DNA of 64,000 bases from Isoetes taiwanensis (taxonomy: Eukaryota; Streptophyta; Lycopodiopsida; Isoetales; Isoetaceae), in NCBI GenBank assembly GCA_021234155.1, contig JAJEKV010000046.1, positions 1,258,280 to 1,322,279 of the forward strand, read 5' to 3'. The translations under genes were made by a program, and so were the position numbers. The notes under the pieces are model-generated. The model was not told where the DNA came from. It saw only the letters and a program-made list of their open reading frames with translations, and ran no database searches. Of the stretch, positions 1 through 13,070 are shown piece by piece (the stretch's first letter is position 1; every line of letters begins with the position of its first letter).

Positions 1-1407
1 ATTTAGGGCTTATCCTAATATTAAAAAAGGGCTAAAATACCAAATTAGCTAATATTAACCAATCTAGAGCATGCCACCGCCCAAATCGATTGGGCAAGGT
101 AGGGTTTTCATTTTTGGACACCCAAATTAGGGCTTTTGTTCCCCAATTCGAATTGGGAGCAATTGGGGATGGAGGAGGAGGAGCAAAGCAGCAGGCCCTT
201 CGCCATTAGTCGAGATGGAGCAGCCCAAGACCGATTTGACTGCTAGTCAAGAGGTTACTTTGTTGATTTATAGCATAGCCTCTGGTGTGTGTGTTCTCTC
301 TGCTTTCTCTGTGGTTTTACCTGTTAGACTAACCCTTGATTGATATGGTGAGTATTCTTATCTCTAGTCTCCCTCAGCGCTTTTTGGTTGATGGTTTAGT
401 AGTTCTTTGCTTAGTTAGCACTCCTGAGATGGGGATTACTTCGGGTAGAGACCTCTGAGCCCATGTATTGTAGTATGCTCCTAGATAGAGCCCCTCAGAT
501 ATTCCCATTAGATGCGGCACGTGTACAAGAGCCCACCGGGTCATAGACGCTATGGACCTTGGCTTAGCACCGCACAAGGAACACAAAGGTGAAGTGGGGG
601 GGGTCTTGCATGAACATAAAAGGCTCCCCGAGACTCCTACAGCTGGGCTAGGCCCGATGGCCACACGAGGGCCGGGTATGGGTCCGACACTGGTGTAGTG
701 GTGTGACCCGTATGGGGCACCATGCACTTTGAGTAGATTTAGGGTGAGTAAGTCGGGTATGGATGCGGGGTCGCCGATGCGCACGTATTCTCTAGCTCAC
801 CCATGGAACCACCGGGTGGATTCTCGAAGGGGACGCCTCCCCTGACCTGCCTCATCGGACCGGGCGGCTATGAACCCCGAGTAGGCTCGGCGGGGTGATA
901 CCTCGCCCGCTGCTCTCCTGGCTATAGCTGCCATAGCTGACTCGACCCATCCGCAAAGTGTGCACGAGGGGCGGATGGAGGGACAACCCTAGCCGATGTT
1001 CTATGCCAGCCTAACGCCATGCCGCATTCTGGCCTGCTGATTCCTTGAGGCCCACCGTCGGTCGATCCTCACCGAGTCCGAGCCGGGTAGAACCGGGTTT
1101 GGGGTGTTTTCTTAGGTTTAGATGCATATTCTTTGCCGCTGGTACTTGATGGATGTGCCACCCTTCGTGGTGGTTATTTATATGTGATTTATCATGGTGC
1201 TAACCCTTGTATTCATGCTTCCGCGACGAGGAGCCCATTGAAGGCGTGGGCGAATGACCCCTCTCCGTCCTTCACTTGAGCGCCTTATTATAGATGGCCC
1301 GAAGTTAGACCTGAGGGTTCTCGGCCGCGTGGCTAATTGGTCGCCATGGAGGGGAAAGTCCCCGTATGTATACCGGTGGGGGTCGAGTATATTCGTGGAG
1401 CGTCACA
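1..1407 (+). mobile_element. 5' LTR (left end cut by window) of a large LTR element
   Basis: This stretch aligns along its whole length with 8309-9736; base 1 matches base 8309. It ends in CGTCACA, as the second copy does, and the second copy begins TGTGGCG, so the family has the usual TG...CA ends. A primer-site-like sequence follows directly. Some 155 bases of the LTR lie outside the window. The two LTRs differ by many small indels as well as substitutions, so the element is old. No LTR ORF looks coding. Confidence 0.85.
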
Positions 1408-1410
1408 AAG

Positions 1411-1421
1411 GGTATCGAGCC
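1411..1421 (+). other. Degenerate primer binding site (initiator Met tRNA type)
   Basis: GGTATCGAGCC begins three bases after the LTR end. It resembles TGGTATCAGAGC, the usual plant retroelement site complementary to initiator methionine tRNA, with one base missing. Its position supports the LTR boundary and the plus orientation. Confidence 0.6.
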
Positions 1422-1892
1422 ATGATTTTGGTTGACCGGAATCATAGCACTGACCAAATCTTTAACCCGTTAGTTCGGTAGTTGAGTGGGAGTTTAGGCT
1501 AGTTGGACTGCTTAACTTTTTGGTCATTTAATTTTCTGTTAGGTGGATGTAATAAATTGTGAGTTTTAGAAAGTTTAGGGCGATTTTGGAGGGAAAAAGT
1601 TGTGACTGGAGGACCCAAGATTGGAAGGGCTATAACTTTTTGTAGGTAATTCGGATGAAGGAAAAAACGGCTCCAATGGATCGGGCACCTCCCAAATACC
1701 CTAAGGGGCACGTCTCCCGAGGTCGAAAAGACAACAGGCCGCCGAAAAATTGAAAGGGGCGCTGCTGTGCTCGGAGGTGTTTATTTTGGAAAGTTGAAGC
1801 CGTATAAGTAATGCAGCGCCCCATACGGTCCGCCGTATAAAAATACGCGTCCGTTTTTTTAAAAAAAAATAAGTTTTTCCTTTTCCGCCCGC

Positions 1893-1945
1893 GTTTTGAA
1901 CCCGTGACCTCCTACTTCCAACCCAACACTCTTTCCATTTTGCCA
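1893..1945 (-). repeat. tRNA-like (SINE head) A and B boxes, copy 1
   Basis: On the minus strand TGGCAAAATGG (1935-1945) fits the polymerase III A box TRGYNNANNGG. GGGTTCAAAAC (1893-1903) is a B box with a degenerate end. The spacing is normal for a tRNA-derived SINE promoter. The body and tail are not clearly delimited. Confidence 0.4.
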
Positions 1946-2038
1946 ACTCTCTTTATGTAGCACTCTTTCCTTTGTTATGCATATCTAATATTCTGTTTTC
2001 TCCAGTTAGCAGTTCTTTTAAGAAAAAGGTACATCATG

Positions 2039-2091
2039 GGATTGAACCCCTGACCTTCTACACCCAAGCCAACACCTTTACCAGTAAGCCA
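2039..2091 (-). repeat. tRNA-like (SINE head) A and B boxes, copy 2
   Basis: On the minus strand TGGCTTACTGG (2081-2091) is a perfect A box and GGTTCAATCCC a perfect B box at 2038-2048. It lies about 145 bases from copy 1 in the same orientation, so the two are probably a tandem pair or a dimeric SINE inside the LTR element. Confidence 0.5.
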
Positions 2092-2194
2092 ACTTCTTTC
2101 TTGAAGCGATATACCCCTTTTTCTAGTATTTATAGTGCATCTATTCCATATTTAAATTAGAGGCGTGCCTTTGGTAAACTCACGTTGTGGAGGC

Positions 2195-2360
2195 AACAAC
2201 TCCGCCGGAGCAAGCTCTTCTCGCCATAGCCGCCGGAGCAAGCTCTCTCGCCATAGCCGCCGGAGTAAGCTCTCGCCATAGCCACGAGCAAGCTCTCTCG
2301 CCATAGCACCGAGTAAGCTTGCCTTGCCATAGCCATGGGAGTCGACCTCTCTCTCGCCAT
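2195..2360. repeat. Short tandem repeat, unit about 24-27 bp
   Basis: Five to six degenerate units carry the core GCCATAGCCGCCGGAGCAAG, followed by CTCTC. Units vary by small deletions. It is open on the minus strand in two frames, so the Leu/Arg-rich ORFs there are simple consequences of the repeat. Confidence 0.8.
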
Positions 2361-5300
2361 AGTCAACCGGATAACTGGTAACCATATATAAAGCTAGTAT
2401 CCCCTAAGAATAAACCGACCAAATGACACGACGTAATCTAGCAAGTCCGTCCAACTTGTTATGATAACATCAACTCACTTGATGGGACTAATTCCAGAAT
2501 TTAATTAACGGCGTGGTAACTCTCTAGAATAGTAGCACGTTATATCCTTGGATATTCCTAGGCTTAATTTATAATAATGTCCAGTTATACGTTTCCTCGA
2601 CCTATAACTTTAATTATTTTCCTTTGGTAGATGCCGTGATAACACAATTTCTTCGGGCCTTGCCATGATTCAATCCATACTATATTCATATGCTTTATGT
2701 TAGACCTTACTCGACGTCTAACCCTTAGCTCGTCTTATTTCCCAGAGAAAGGATCTCTTTTCACCCAACCAACTAGGGACTGCCATGCAGCACCCCTCTA
2801 GACCATGGGTAGCTTTAATCCTACCATCCCTCACTACTTCTTCTCAATGGTCGTGTTCTTTTTATGGACCATTTTCCCAGACCACGGTACAACTCTGTAA
2901 TACGTAGTGAGTGCTTGTGTTAGAACCCCCACAATAATGTCAACACTTTGTGCCAAACTTCACCATCTATATGGATGTGATTAATTATCTGTGTCACACG
3001 CCTGTCAAAGTGACAGCAGTCTCCCTCTTTTAGAGTTGTTCTCCCGTACATTCCCAATGCCAACCAACCATTGTTGATTACTCACCTCCTTCTAGGGTAC
3101 CTAGATAAGGTCCGAGCAAAATGTTTCCAACCATTATTTTAATACCTAAACGTCTTTAGGTTCTGCAAATGAACTTACATATTCCAAGGGATTATATGAA
3201 TATCCCAAAGGACAGTACCACCCAAAGATTTCTCAAGATAGGCCTCCTCTATCCAGAGATCTTGTGCTCAAGTCTCTGGGGGTCCATCATATGTCTTCAT
3301 GGACGCTGCCAATATGGCATGACGTATAAATGCTATCTACCTATCTATCTATTTATAAAAAAGGTCCTTGGTGAACTCAATTCACCATGTTGTCCTAAGA
3401 CATGGACGTCTTCTTCCCTAAGCCATACACCAAATCCTTAAAGAGTTTTTCGGCTCTTTGTCGCTTTTCAAGTCTGCAGGTATATCTTTGCATGTTAGCA
3501 AAGACTAACCTTCATGTTAGGAAATAACCTTCCTATCCAGATTGCTAAATATCATGCATCAGGTCCTTTATTCCTTCTCTTCTTCAATATGTTTTCTAAG
3601 TCTATGATCGATTTTTCGGATTCGACCCTTCACGCCACATTTACACATTTCACTCTTTGACTGTCACCTTTATTCAGTAGAGTCACCAAACCATTTGCTC
3701 CTTTACGTATTCATTAACCGTCTTGTAGCTTCTAAGCCGCTATTATATGTTCCCTATGTTGTTAACCCACCTATCATTGGGGGTTATGATCCAACGTTGT
3801 CCTACATCCTCGAAATGTTAGTCATTACATTTCTCTGTCATGATGTTATGTCATTCTCATATTCCAAATGACTTGGCATCTTCATTTAAGCCATAGTCAT
3901 GGCCTAAGAGCGGGTGAGCCTTCGTAAATTACCTGGAGTCATCAAGGTGCTTGCCTTGTATTTTGTGAGCCTTTCTACAATTACCTACGTTTAATATAAC
4001 CCGGACTTGTATCAATATTCGAGTCCTGTATATGTTAACTTGCAACCCCATGTAACCATGGCGTCACCTCTGCCTGATCCAGGTATGGATCATGTGGGCA
4101 AGCTAGTCTTAGGTGTCTATGCAAGACACGTTAGGACATTTAGCCGGTAACTGCTATTCACTACTTATCCTGGAATTGTACTATTGTACTACTCAACCCC
4201 ACTACCTCAAGCTTTATTCTATTGGCCGTTGACATTTATTTCAAGTGCCAACTACCACATCATACCCTAGCATGCACCGGATTGACGGTCCTTTGCACAT
4301 TTCGAACGTATCTCCAGATCCTTCATCAGTAACTTTAGGGTACCCTCGTCTTTCTCTCCTTGCGTCGCCACCTAATTTATCTCCCTAAGATGTTTATCGT
4401 ATCTGTACATGGTATGTACATAATAAACATATCTCCACATCCCGCAATGCTAGAGCTCTGCTCTAACTTAGCTAAAGTGTAACCTTGGTAGTTCCTTGCA
4501 ACAAAACCTATTACCTATGTACCTTTAGAATGTGGCTGAGCCACCGACGTCCCAACTGGGCAGTGGCCAACTCTATGTTAGAAATCTATATGCTGCCTAC
4601 ATTTTTGATAGGATCCCCAGCTACTTTAACCATCCCTTTAGTGCCTTATGGTATTCCAGTCGTGTATATACACTATCATACCACCCATGGGATTATGCCA
4701 TAATTCCGAAGGTTTGCTACCCCAGATGAGGAGCTTTTCTAAAAGCTTCTTTCGCTAAGGATAGTGTTCCATACCACCCATACTTAGTTACAATTAACCT
4801 ATTGTTGTTAAGTTATCAGGTCGACTTCAGCTTTTGATCAGCTTCAAATGTTGTCGCCTTTGGCTCCCTCATAATGAAGCGGAGACATTAAAACCTCCTG
4901 GTCTCTTAACAGGAAAACCCAATGTTTCAATCTTCGTTAGTAACCGCCATATGATTATCCAATTCCTTACCCTCTTAAGAGTTTCAAAGTCATAATCTCT
5001 AACGGGTCTATGCCTCAAGGCAACGGATCCTCCACCTTCTACTTCAGTACCTACAATTGTTCCCCGCGCGTAGCGTAACTCTTAAGATATATGGACTACT
5101 AGTCTATAAAATCTCACTCCTTGTAATCTACATGCCTCGTCTTCAATTTTATCGAGACTTGGATTGCTAGGTATTGGCCTCTTCTCGGTTATCCCTAAAA
5201 GTATAATTGTCAAAGTCATCGTACTCCTTCTTTTCTTCCATCAGGGGGATGCGATATTTTATACATCTTTTTATTTCCAAAACCACATAAATGCTCTCAG

Positions 5301-8141
5301 CTTATAACAATGAAGTAACTCATTGGTATCTAGAATCTTTGAGCAGCTAAGCTCTCATTATCGTTTATTCCAACACCGTTCCAACCATCCTCGGGATGTT
5401 TTTGAATGTAACGTCACCGTATATGCTAGACTTACTCTAGCTATTCTCACTGATTTAAACTTTTCTCATCTTCCTTGGTACGACGTATCTAAGATAGTCA
5501 ACTCTAAACATTGGGATAGCTTGAATGCTTATCTCTGGTAAAACATACCTAACCCAATATCTTCGTATATAAGCATATCATTATGCTTATTCTTTACACC
5601 TTGTTAAGTAATGTTTCACTCACCTCGTACGGCTATTCTTCTATCTTTTAATATGATATACATCTGAATATCACAATTAACATCTTTGATCTCCTCACTA
5701 GTGTAGTATGTAATACTACTAAATCCTTCAAACATCCGAAACCACTACGTTGTTATTATGAGATATAGTAACATGTGCGCACCAACCCTAACTCTAGACT
5801 CATATGTAATTCATTGACGTAGCCCCCTAGCTGCTTGTACTATATATGCTGTGGTTTTCACACCACACCTTCTAGACTCTCTATCCTTAGGTTGCCTTGG
5901 TCCTCACGCTCTAGTCATAAATTCCACAGGGGCACATGCCACCCTAAGTTCCTAGTGGACATACTTAATGTCTAGTATAGCAATTCTTATCTTCATTACC
6001 TCTGTATTCATATATGTGAACTAAAAGTTTATGTTTTACTATTAAATGTTCCTAGTACACATATACCAATGCGGAGTTACTCCTCGGGGTACATACACGA
6101 TACCAAGTCCAGAGCACATCCTCCTTCTCCACACTTTGGTGTATTCAACGCCTCTTTCCAAACTTTCTATATTTGAAACGTTGTTTACAACAACTTTCAA
6201 ACCCCTCTTGTCTCCCACTTGTCGTGTGGGTATATTTCTTTCGATGGTTGCGCCTGGTCCTACCAATTGTCGTCTTCTCTTGACCTTGTGTGGCGTACGT
6301 TCCACCCTAGTGTCCAATCTGTTATACGGCATCTCGACGTTCCCAGCAGACATCAGAAGTGACGATTGACCGACGTCATTAAGCGTATCCAAATGACTAT
6401 GTTGTCATTTTAATCATGCACACGCTTGCATCGTTATTGCACTCTTCAGGAACATCAATCTCCGCGTAATTTTATAATCCGTAGTTTATGGATCCGCATC
6501 CTCATACGATAGTATTCTCTACCTTTCCGCGAATCATACCTCTATTCAAGTAGCAATAGCTATAAAATGTTGGCCCGACATTCTATGCCTGCACCATCAT
6601 GGTCGAAACCTACACTTCTAAGGTGGTTTCCCTCTCACGAGCTGGGTACTCATAATCCAGTTTCCACCTTAGTATAGTACCTCTCTAACGTGGTATATCG
6701 TAGATAATCATAAACCACTTCTTCCTCGGGTATATGGTGCTATATCCAGTCTTCTTCTACGTTGAGTGGCAATATATATGCCGCAGAATAAATCAATCCT
6801 CGTAATTATTAAGTCCAGTGTTTCAATCAGATACCAAACATCGTCATACCAATTTTTTTTCGAGTATCCATCCAAAGTAGGGATACCTTAACACTCCTTA
6901 TTCCCAACATTCAGCACTTCTACTTCAAGTAAGGGCCCCGTGGACACCTTTCATCATCACCATATAACAGGCTCAGGACAGACCAGGCATCGGTTCGATG
7001 TTTCCGCCGTGGACACCATAGTCACAATTGGCCTTCTGTGATACAGCACGATTGCATAGCCATAGCACTTCCAGATAGCGAATAGGTCTAAGTACCAATT
7101 ACGTCGAATGTATATATGTCACCAGTACTGTCCCCTTTACATATAACAGTCTCTGTATGCGTGATAAATTTACGAAAATAGCAATAAAATAAATAAGTAA
7201 TTCAAATGTAAGAATATCCGGACGTCTAGTAAATGTATAAAGATAACCAATGAATTAATATGTGTCCTCATCTGACTGTAATCTATGCTAAAGATAGAGA
7301 GTGTGAGTGTGGAAAGATTAAAGATAATTAAAAGGAGCGAGCTATTTAAACACATAATCAAATATAATAGAAGTAGATAAGTATGTATGTCTTACACAAA
7401 CTTCGGAGGGAATAACGAGACTTAGATTAGGTTATAACAAGGTTATGAATAATAAGTCATGAACAACGTCTGTCTGTACTTAATATTAAAGTATATAGGT
7501 AAGACTGTCTGATACAGTACAATATATAGTTGTATTAAAGGATAAGTATAACCCGCAAGGACCTATTAAATCTTGAGGATAGGAACATCACGAGTTCTTA
7601 AAAGCAGAACGAAAAATAGGAAAACAAAAATTTGCTACAAAATTAAATTAGGGATGGTCAGAATGAAAAGAATTACAAAGTGAAGCGAAGAATATAATAC
7701 ACCTACACCTGAAGTTAATATCCTTAGAATGACTTTCTACTAAACAGTCGAGGTTAATAACTCAGTATTATAACAAATAGCGCTTCTTTATATCTATACC
7801 TATCTTTAATATATAATCGATTTACTGTATGTATAGAAGGAGCGATTTCTAAAATAGATAGACCGTGAACTTCGCCACCATATGAATGAAACAAAGGAGA
7901 CTGTTCACTTTTGATATCCCTAACCGATGATCATGTCCGATCTATGCCTCTACCTCTTATATCCCAAAGTTATAAATTGCACATTACAAGTCATTTCAAA
8001 CTTGATCACTTTGAACATGACAACGTCAGCGTGTGACTTATAATCTCACGCTATCTCTTTAAGGAGGGGAGACTTCCTTCCAATGTATGATGTGTTGCCC
8101 TCAAAAGTAGTCTTGATCTTTGAGGGCAAAGCATCATTTTT

Positions 8142-8153
8142 AAGGTGGGAGAA
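8142..8153 (+). other. Polypurine tract before the 3' LTR
   Basis: AAGGTGGGAGAA lies immediately before TGTGGCG. A closely similar tract, CAAGGTGGGGAGAA, precedes the related LTR at 61688. This is the expected site for plus-strand priming. Confidence 0.75.
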
Positions 8154-9736
8154 TGTGGCGTTCCACATATTTATAATGCATATTTAAGTATAAATATGTG
8201 ACACGCCACTATGAATAATTAATGGCACATTAATTATTCATAAGCTAAGGTTAGCTATGTTAATAATTAAATTATAAAGGTGGAAACCTAACCAAAACCC
8301 TAATTCGAATTTAGGGCTTATCCTAATATTAAAAGGGCTAAAATACCAAATTAGCTAATATTAACCAATCTAGAGCATGCCACCGCCCAAAATCGATTGG
8401 GCAAGGTAGGGTTTCCATTTTGGACACCCAAATTAGGGCTTTTGTTCCCCAATTCGAATTGGGAGCAATTGGGGATGGAGGAGGAGGAGCGGCGTGCCTA
8501 GGCCCTTGGTTAGTCGAGATGGAGCAGCCCAAGACCGATTTGACGGTTAGTCGGTAAGAGTTACTTTGTTGATTTATAGCATAAGCCTCCTACGTAGTGT
8601 GTTCTCTCTCATTTTTCTCGTGGTTTTACCCGGTGGACTAACCCTTGATTGATATGGTGAGTATTCTTATCTCTAGTCTCCGTGCGTGCTTTGGTTGATG
8701 GTTTAGTAGTTCTTTGCTTAGTTAGCACTCCGGAGATGGGGATTACGGGGTAGAGACCTCCAGCCCATGTATTGTAGTATGCTCCTAGATAGAGCCCTCA
8801 GTATTATTCCCATTAGATGCGGCACTGTGTACAAGAGCCCACCGGGTCATAGACGCTATGGACCGGCTTAGCACCGGACAAGGAACACGTGGTGAAGTGG
8901 GGGTGGGGTCTTGCACGAACATAAAAGGCTCCCGAGACTCCTACAATGGGCTAGGCCCGATGGCCGAGTCAACAGAAGGGGGGTATGGGTCCGACACTCC
9001 ACAGGTGTAGTGGTGTGACCCGTATGGGGCACCATGCACTTTGAGTAGATTTAGGGTGAGTAAGTTCGGTATGGATGCGGGGGTGATGTGCGTACACGTA
9101 TTCTCTAGCTCACCCATGGAACCACCAGTGATTACGGAAGGGGGACGCTTCACGACGCCTCATCGGACCGGAAGGTCCATGAACCCCTCGGAGTAGGCTC
9201 GGGGTGATACCTCGAGCCCCGTCTCTCCCAAGGCTATAGCGAAAACCATAGCGTGACTTCGACCCATCACCGCAAAGTGTGCACGGGAGGGGGACGGATG
9301 GAGTGGACAACCCTAGCCGATGTTCTATGCCGCCAATGCCATGCCGGACTTCGGCCTGGCTGATCTCTTGAGGCCCAGCCCAGGTGGTCGATCCTCACTG
9401 GAGTCTGAGCCGGGGTAGAACCGGGGTTTGGGGTGTTTTCTTAGGTTTAGATGCATATTCTTTGCCGTTGGTACTTGGATGGATGTGCCACCCTTCGTGG
9501 TGGTTATTTATATGTGATTTATGCTGTGTGCTAACCCTTGTATTCATGCTTCCGCGACGTAGGAGCCCATTGAAGGCGTGGGCCGAATGACCCCTCTGTG
9601 TCCTTCACTTGAGCGTCTTATTATAGATGGCCCGAGTTAGACGGAGGGCCCTGCTCGTGGCGAATTGGTCGCCATGGGAGGGGAAAGTCCCCGTATGTAT
9701 ACGGCTGGGGGTCGTATATATTCAGGGAGCGTCACA
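8154..9736 (+). mobile_element. 3' LTR of the large LTR element
   Basis: A 1583-bp LTR starting TGTGGCG and ending CGTCACA, matching the left LTR from its base 8309 onward. The polypurine tract precedes it. The target duplication cannot be tested because the left end of the element is outside the window. Confidence 0.88.
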
Positions 9737-10080
9737 GACACAAGCCGCACATTTTTGTGCAACAAACTATATAGGGTAGTGGAATGCAATGGTCCTATAA
9801 TGTGGTTAAAGTTATACATCACTAGTGCTTTTATTGACCAAAGTATTCTAAATTTTCATTAAGACAACATAACTTTTTCAGTTAACATCATGTGGATTTT
9901 AATTTTATCTGTTAGCATGTTATAGTGGTTTCTTAATTTTATCTATTAGCATGTAATGTTTTTTTATAGTGCTTTCTTAATTGCTTAATCTATATAATTG
10001 CTTAATCTGGACCGTTGGTCCAGGGAATCTACTACAACATATTCCATATGAGGCAAGCATGGCCACTCCCCAAAAATCAA
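9737..10080. other. Non-coding spacer
   Basis: AT-rich sequence with no supportable gene. It carries loose repeats of a TTAGCATGTAATG-like motif near 9.9-9.97 kb that recur near 16.6 kb. Confidence 0.5.
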
Positions 10081-10084
10081 GTTG

Positions 10085-10375
10085 GGTCAAACTACCATTT
10101 CCACCTCACTCTCTAGCGCCTTGGATACAGTCTCTCTCTAGCGCCTTGGGTACAGTCTCTCTCTCGCGCCCTCTCTCCACACACTCTCTCTCTAGCGCCT
10201 AGCACTTTCTCTCTCTAGTCCCTTTTGCTCACTCTCTCTCACTTGCTCTCTTTCTCTCTCTCTCTCTAGCCTTCTTCCTCTCTGCTCGGTCTCTTCCTCC
10301 CGTGTTCCACTATCTCTCTAGCCTTCTTTCCCCCTCAGCTCCCTACATCCTACCCTTTCTCTCTCTACACCCTAC
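10085..10375. repeat. Pyrimidine-rich CTCTCT tract
   Basis: About 290 bases almost entirely C and T on the plus strand, with imperfect repeats of TCTCTCTAGCGCC and TACAGTCTCTCTC. It sits just 5' of the GC-rich LINE. It could be a promoter-like pyrimidine patch of that element or simple-sequence expansion. Confidence 0.75.
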
Positions 10376-11433
10376 CAAAGGCGTGACCATGGCCAATAGG
10401 ATGGGCGAGATCACAGGACACTCAAAATCTTGTGCATGAGTCGCCTTGTTTTTCGTTCTTTGAGCCCGGACCCGACCCGGCCCATCACGGGAGAACCAGG
10501 GAGGAGGGCCGCCCGCAGCGGCCGGTCGGATAACAAAGACAAGGGAGAAACCTCTTCCATGAGGAGGGAAGCCGAGCAAAGGCCCAATCTATGAGATTGA
10601 CTTCGGGAGATGGATGAAGGCGCTCCAAGCGGAAACCGCAGGCCTTGACGCGGGCCTTGAAGCGGTGGAGGAGGCAGTCGAGAATGAGAACTTCGGATGC
10701 GGGGCCCGGCAGTAGATCACAGTCCACCTCGGCATCCGTTGCTCAAAAGGTTGGCGGTTGAAGGCAGGGTTCTGAGATGGGGACCATGCAGCGGTTGGAA
10801 GGCGGGCCCGGCTTGGCCCCTTTGAGAGGCAACAGGATGCGAGGGCCTTGCCCGACTTGCGAGGCTTCAGCGTGGATTCCCCTCTTCACCACCATCTGCG
10901 GACTATGGCGAGGCGACAAAGCAGGGGTGTTGGCGGGGATGATGGCAACTATTTCCCACGCCTCAATTCGAGGCGCAGGAGGGTATGCCACGTGTCTGGC
11001 TTGTCCAGGAGCCCTGTGTCGAAGCCAGCCAAGGCGGGAACCTGCCCGGATAGGCGGGACCTGCCGGGATGGGAGCTCAAAGCAACCATTGCCCGGCAAA
11101 GGCGGTGGCCTCCCATCTTGTGAGGTCCATGAACACTGCTTGACCTTTGCCGCGAGTGGAGTTATTAGGCGGCGAGGCTCCAGCAGGAGCTAGGCTCCAC
11201 GACTCCCGGCAGCAGGAGGCCCGCAACACGGGGACGACAAACGCCGTGCCCCCCGCCCATGGGTCGCCAAGCAGGCGCAAACACCACCTCCTCCTCCCAC
11301 CTCACACACCCGTTCGCCCTGTCGGCGTGGCGGCCCGCCGCTCCGACCAGCAGGCGTCACTGTTTGGAACATCTAATGTTGCCCCGGCTTCGGTGAGCAG
11401 CGGGGAAGAGCCCGCCAGACGTCATAGCGGTGA

Positions 11434-11700
11434 GTGGTACGTGGACTCTCGGAGGAGGCAGGAGAAGATCTCGTCAAGCGCATTCAGGATGAGATCCTAT
11501 CTCGAATGGCATTCCCGACTGCGGTACACATTGCTAGAGCAAGCCGCCTTGGGACTCAGCGCACAGATCGCCCGCGTGTTGTTACCTTCACGGTGGCAGA
11601 CATGCGAGTACGTGAGACCGTCCTGCGTCAGAGTAGGCAATTGAAGGGGACTGCTCTGTATGTTGACCAGGACCTCACCCCGATGCAACGTCAGTCCGGC
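11434..11700 (+). pseudogene. LINE ORF1-like fragment
   Basis: The frame starting near 11434 encodes an open stretch with a motif ending RESRQLKGTALYVDQDL-like (RQLKGTALYVDQDL is visible near residues 69-82), followed by P-M-Q-R. This is the pattern of the nucleic-acid-binding first ORF of plant L1-like elements, in which a short strand, 'L.G....I.DDL', closes the RNA-binding domain. Roughly residues 1-90 look coding; beyond about 11700 the frame is disrupted. The family assignment rests on this motif and on its place before the endonuclease. No CCHC knuckle is seen. Confidence 0.5.
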
Positions 11701-12109
11701 GGCAGCTGGCCCAGTCGGGGATGTCAGTCGTTAAGAAGGGCTGCAGGCCTTGTCAGGGGAAGCAGCGATTTCGAGGCCCGTCAGGCGGGGTCAGCCGTCT
11801 GTCGTCGATGCCACTCACGCTCCTGGCACGCTCTTTACCCTGCCACCCCTCCCGTAGCTCCTTGCTTTGCTTTCGGGCTGCCCTGCTACTCCCCACCAAG
11901 GCGGGCGGATCATCGAGCGTCCACATCGAATGCCAACAAATAAGGCGTTGCCTCGGGATGGTGTCTTGGGCTGTCCGGGGCTTCCCACCGAAAAATGAGA
12001 TTCTCAACTCTATTGCACCCGATATGGATCTCATTTTTCCTCATGGAGACATGGGAGCATCACGGGGCCGCGGTCACCGGACCTCGGGCTATCTGCATTT
12101 CGGTGTTCA

Positions 12110-13070
12110 ATGAGTGCCGGCAAAGGCGAGGGCATGGCGTTACGTTACTGCCGATGCAACCTTGAGAGGCACTTCGTCTCGTTGCACAAAGCGGGCGAAC
12201 TGTCGCTACTTGTGGAGTGCGGCGTCGCGACATGGCGATGGCGACACTCTCCTCATAGCGATGTGCTACTTTCCACATCGCGAAACAGCTTCTATCACAC
12301 TCATTTGGATGTGGATCGATTGGAGCCCTATGTCGATCTATATGATGACATCTGGCCCAGCCTGAACAATTGGGGGGGAGGTATGTTGCTTGGCGACTTT
12401 AATGCTGCCGCCACGGGGCCGGCGAGGTTCAAAAATTTGATCCCACTGGCGGAGGGCGTCTTCGCAGTTGAACCTCGCCGAGATGGCTTGGTCAGGATAT
12501 CAGATGACAACCATATTTCATATGGCGGGCGGTTGTTATTGCTAGGTAGTATCTTTGACACGGTTATTTGTAATGGGGGCACAATGGCCGTCTTCGGTTG
12601 CTACGCTTGTAAGCCGAGAACCAAAGAGGCGGCTCGGTGTGGTGGATTATCTGCTGGTTGAGGAGCGGGATCTGCACTTTTCGTTTACTCATTTTCCATC
12701 GGGACGAACACTTTCGGGACGAGGAAGTAGATTGGACCACCGCCCCGTTCATGCATCTCCATTGGGAGGCTTCCGTGCACCGCCTTTGCTTCAACACAAG
12801 CAAGGGCCCAATTTACTGGACTCTGACCGTGCGAGGACCTATGCCCGGTACAAGCATGATCATGGGGGACTGCTGCAACTCCCCACACTTCAAGAGCAAT
12901 CTGGCCAGGTGACTTCGCTGCTCGGGCGGGCGAAAGATGCTTTGGGAGAGGCCGCTCACGGCGAGCCACGAGAGCACTACCACCTTTCCCGCAACAAATG
13001 GTTTGATGATGAGTGTGGGAGCTCAAACGCTATTTCCGGCAAGTCAGCGATCCCATCTCCATACACGTAG
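12110..13070 (+). pseudogene. LINE endonuclease (AP-type) region, broken
   Basis: Fragments in two plus frames read as an exonuclease-endonuclease-phosphatase domain. The best mark is LLGDFNA near 12386-12406, which contains the conserved Asp/Asn pair of apurinic-type LINE endonucleases. Around it are a DVDRLEPYVDLYDDIW stretch upstream and an SRLDHRPV-like motif near 12730-12755, corresponding to the terminal S-D-H signature of the family. The frame changes at least twice. It precedes the reverse transcriptase as expected for ORF2 of an L1-type element. Confidence 0.6.

Larger units (their letters stand above)
1408..8153 (+). mobile_element. Interior of the LTR element, no recognisable gag or pol
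   Basis: The 6.7 kb between the two LTRs holds only short ORFs, at most 116 codons. None shows a protease, reverse transcriptase, RNase H, integrase or CCHC motif that I can recognise on either strand. It contains two tRNA-like SINE heads near 1.9-2.1 kb and a short tandem repeat at 2.2-2.36 kb. This is the architecture of a large non-autonomous derivative (LARD type), or of an autonomous element decayed beyond recognition. Confidence 0.6.

Noticed and set aside
2152-2385. Two overlapping Leu/Arg- and Ala/Gly-rich ORFs
   Set aside because: Both are translations of the short tandem repeat in different frames.
10343-11372. GC-rich ORFs on both strands
   Set aside because: Long frames arise from high GC content; no motif and no consistent frame except the LINE ORF1-like piece.
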